Source of the DNA: Oxalobacteraceae bacterium UBA6704
GTDB taxonomy: Bacteria; Pseudomonadota; Gammaproteobacteria; Burkholderiales; Burkholderiaceae_D
Assembly (NCBI GenBank): GCA_002454505.1
Contig: DKJA01000032.1
Coordinates: forward strand, 1-12,620
Length of the DNA stretch: 12,620 nucleotides
Direction of reading: 5' to 3'
The position numbers were made by a program, and so were the translations under genes. Positions 12,458-12,620 of this stretch are shown here, piece by piece. How positions within the stretch are numbered: the stretch's first letter is position 1; each line of letters opens with the position of its first letter. Under the pieces are notes generated by a model, which ran no database searches, was not told the DNA's origin, and saw only the letters and a list, made by a program, of their open reading frames with translations.

Positions 12458-12620
12458 ATGGACATCGACCCAGGCGACCTGCTGCTGTTTGCCCGCATCG
12501 TGGAGACGGGCAGCTTCAGTCAGGCGGCCGAGCGGCTGCAGTTGCCGAAGTCGACCGTGTCGCGCCGGCTGTCGCTGCTGGAAGGGCGGCTGGGCGAACG
12601 GCTGCTGCAGCGGACCACGC
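12458..12620 (+). CDS. LysR-family transcriptional regulator, N-terminal fragment
   Basis: The first 54 codons are visible; the gene runs off the window. MDIDPGDLLLFARIVETGSF and SQAAERLQLPKSTVSRRLSLLEGRLGERLLQRTT form the standard LysR winged helix-turn-helix with the recognition helix around 29-43. LysR proteins bind as tetramers to T-N11-A-type dyads and often control the divergent operon; here that is azoR-pirin. GGAA (12449-12452) may serve as ribosome site. The effector domain is out of view, so the inducer cannot be judged. Confidence 0.93.
   Translation, partial: MDIDPGDLLLFARIVETGSFSQAAERLQLPKSTVSRRLSLLEGRLGERLLQRTT

Overview
The window looks like the chromosome of a high-GC betaproteobacterium of the Oxalobacteraceae, Massilia-like. 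This is an inference from the strong GC bias at third codon positions, the PEP-CTERM proteins ending in an Arg-rich tail, a Fap-type secretion locus, and familiar Burkholderiales gene pairs (azoreductase-pirin with a divergent LysR; OYE-family reductase behind an ArsR regulator). No rRNA, tRNA, CRISPR array, insertion sequence or phage gene was seen.

Region 1 (2-3523, + strand) is the most interesting part. Five collinear genes encode: the C-terminus of a Gly-rich low-complexity secreted protein; a small exported protein with a double-glycine motif; a periplasmic C39-family cysteine peptidase without an ABC transporter; a second small exported protein with a double-glycine motif; and an outer-membrane beta-barrel with an N-terminal coiled coil and a Pro-rich linker. 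The content and order (amyloid-like protein, then C39 peptidase, small protein and barrel) match the fapC-D-E-F part of the Pseudomonas functional amyloid operon. The three non-enzymatic exported proteins share a QNS(G/A) motif near the C-terminus. In the two complete ones a GG site resembling the C39 leader consensus follows the signal peptide. The proposed job is peptidase-gated export of a Gly-rich fibre through the barrel. A strong hairpin between genes 1 and 2 may set the fibre-to-accessory ratio.

Region 2 (3613-6187) holds an exported metallo-beta-lactamase-fold hydrolase of the methyl parathion hydrolase/dihydrocoumarin hydrolase family, a 120-bp convergent gap full of hairpin repeats, and an arsR-nemA operon on the minus strand. 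That operon is preceded by a perfect 20-bp palindrome, probably the ArsR operator.

Region 3 (6188-8370) holds a minus-strand zinc deacylase of the succinylglutamate desuccinylase/aspartoacylase family and a divergent membrane acyltransferase (acyltransferase-3 family).

Region 4 (8371-10347) holds two tandem PEP-CTERM paralogues on the minus strand. They share promoter spacing, Shine-Dalgarno, spacer length and GTG start, and a clear intrinsic terminator separates them. A gene-poor stretch of about 350 bp follows.

Region 5 (10348-12620) holds an unrecognised 154-aa protein, an azoR-pirin operon on the minus strand, and the first 54 codons of a divergent LysR-type regulator with dyad elements between them. 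With arsR-nemA, this gives two flavoenzyme loci plausibly used against quinones, azo compounds and other electrophiles. Two genes (starts at 7234 and 10812) have a TA(A/G)AAT -10 box exactly six bases before the ATG and no clear Shine-Dalgarno, so they may be leaderless.
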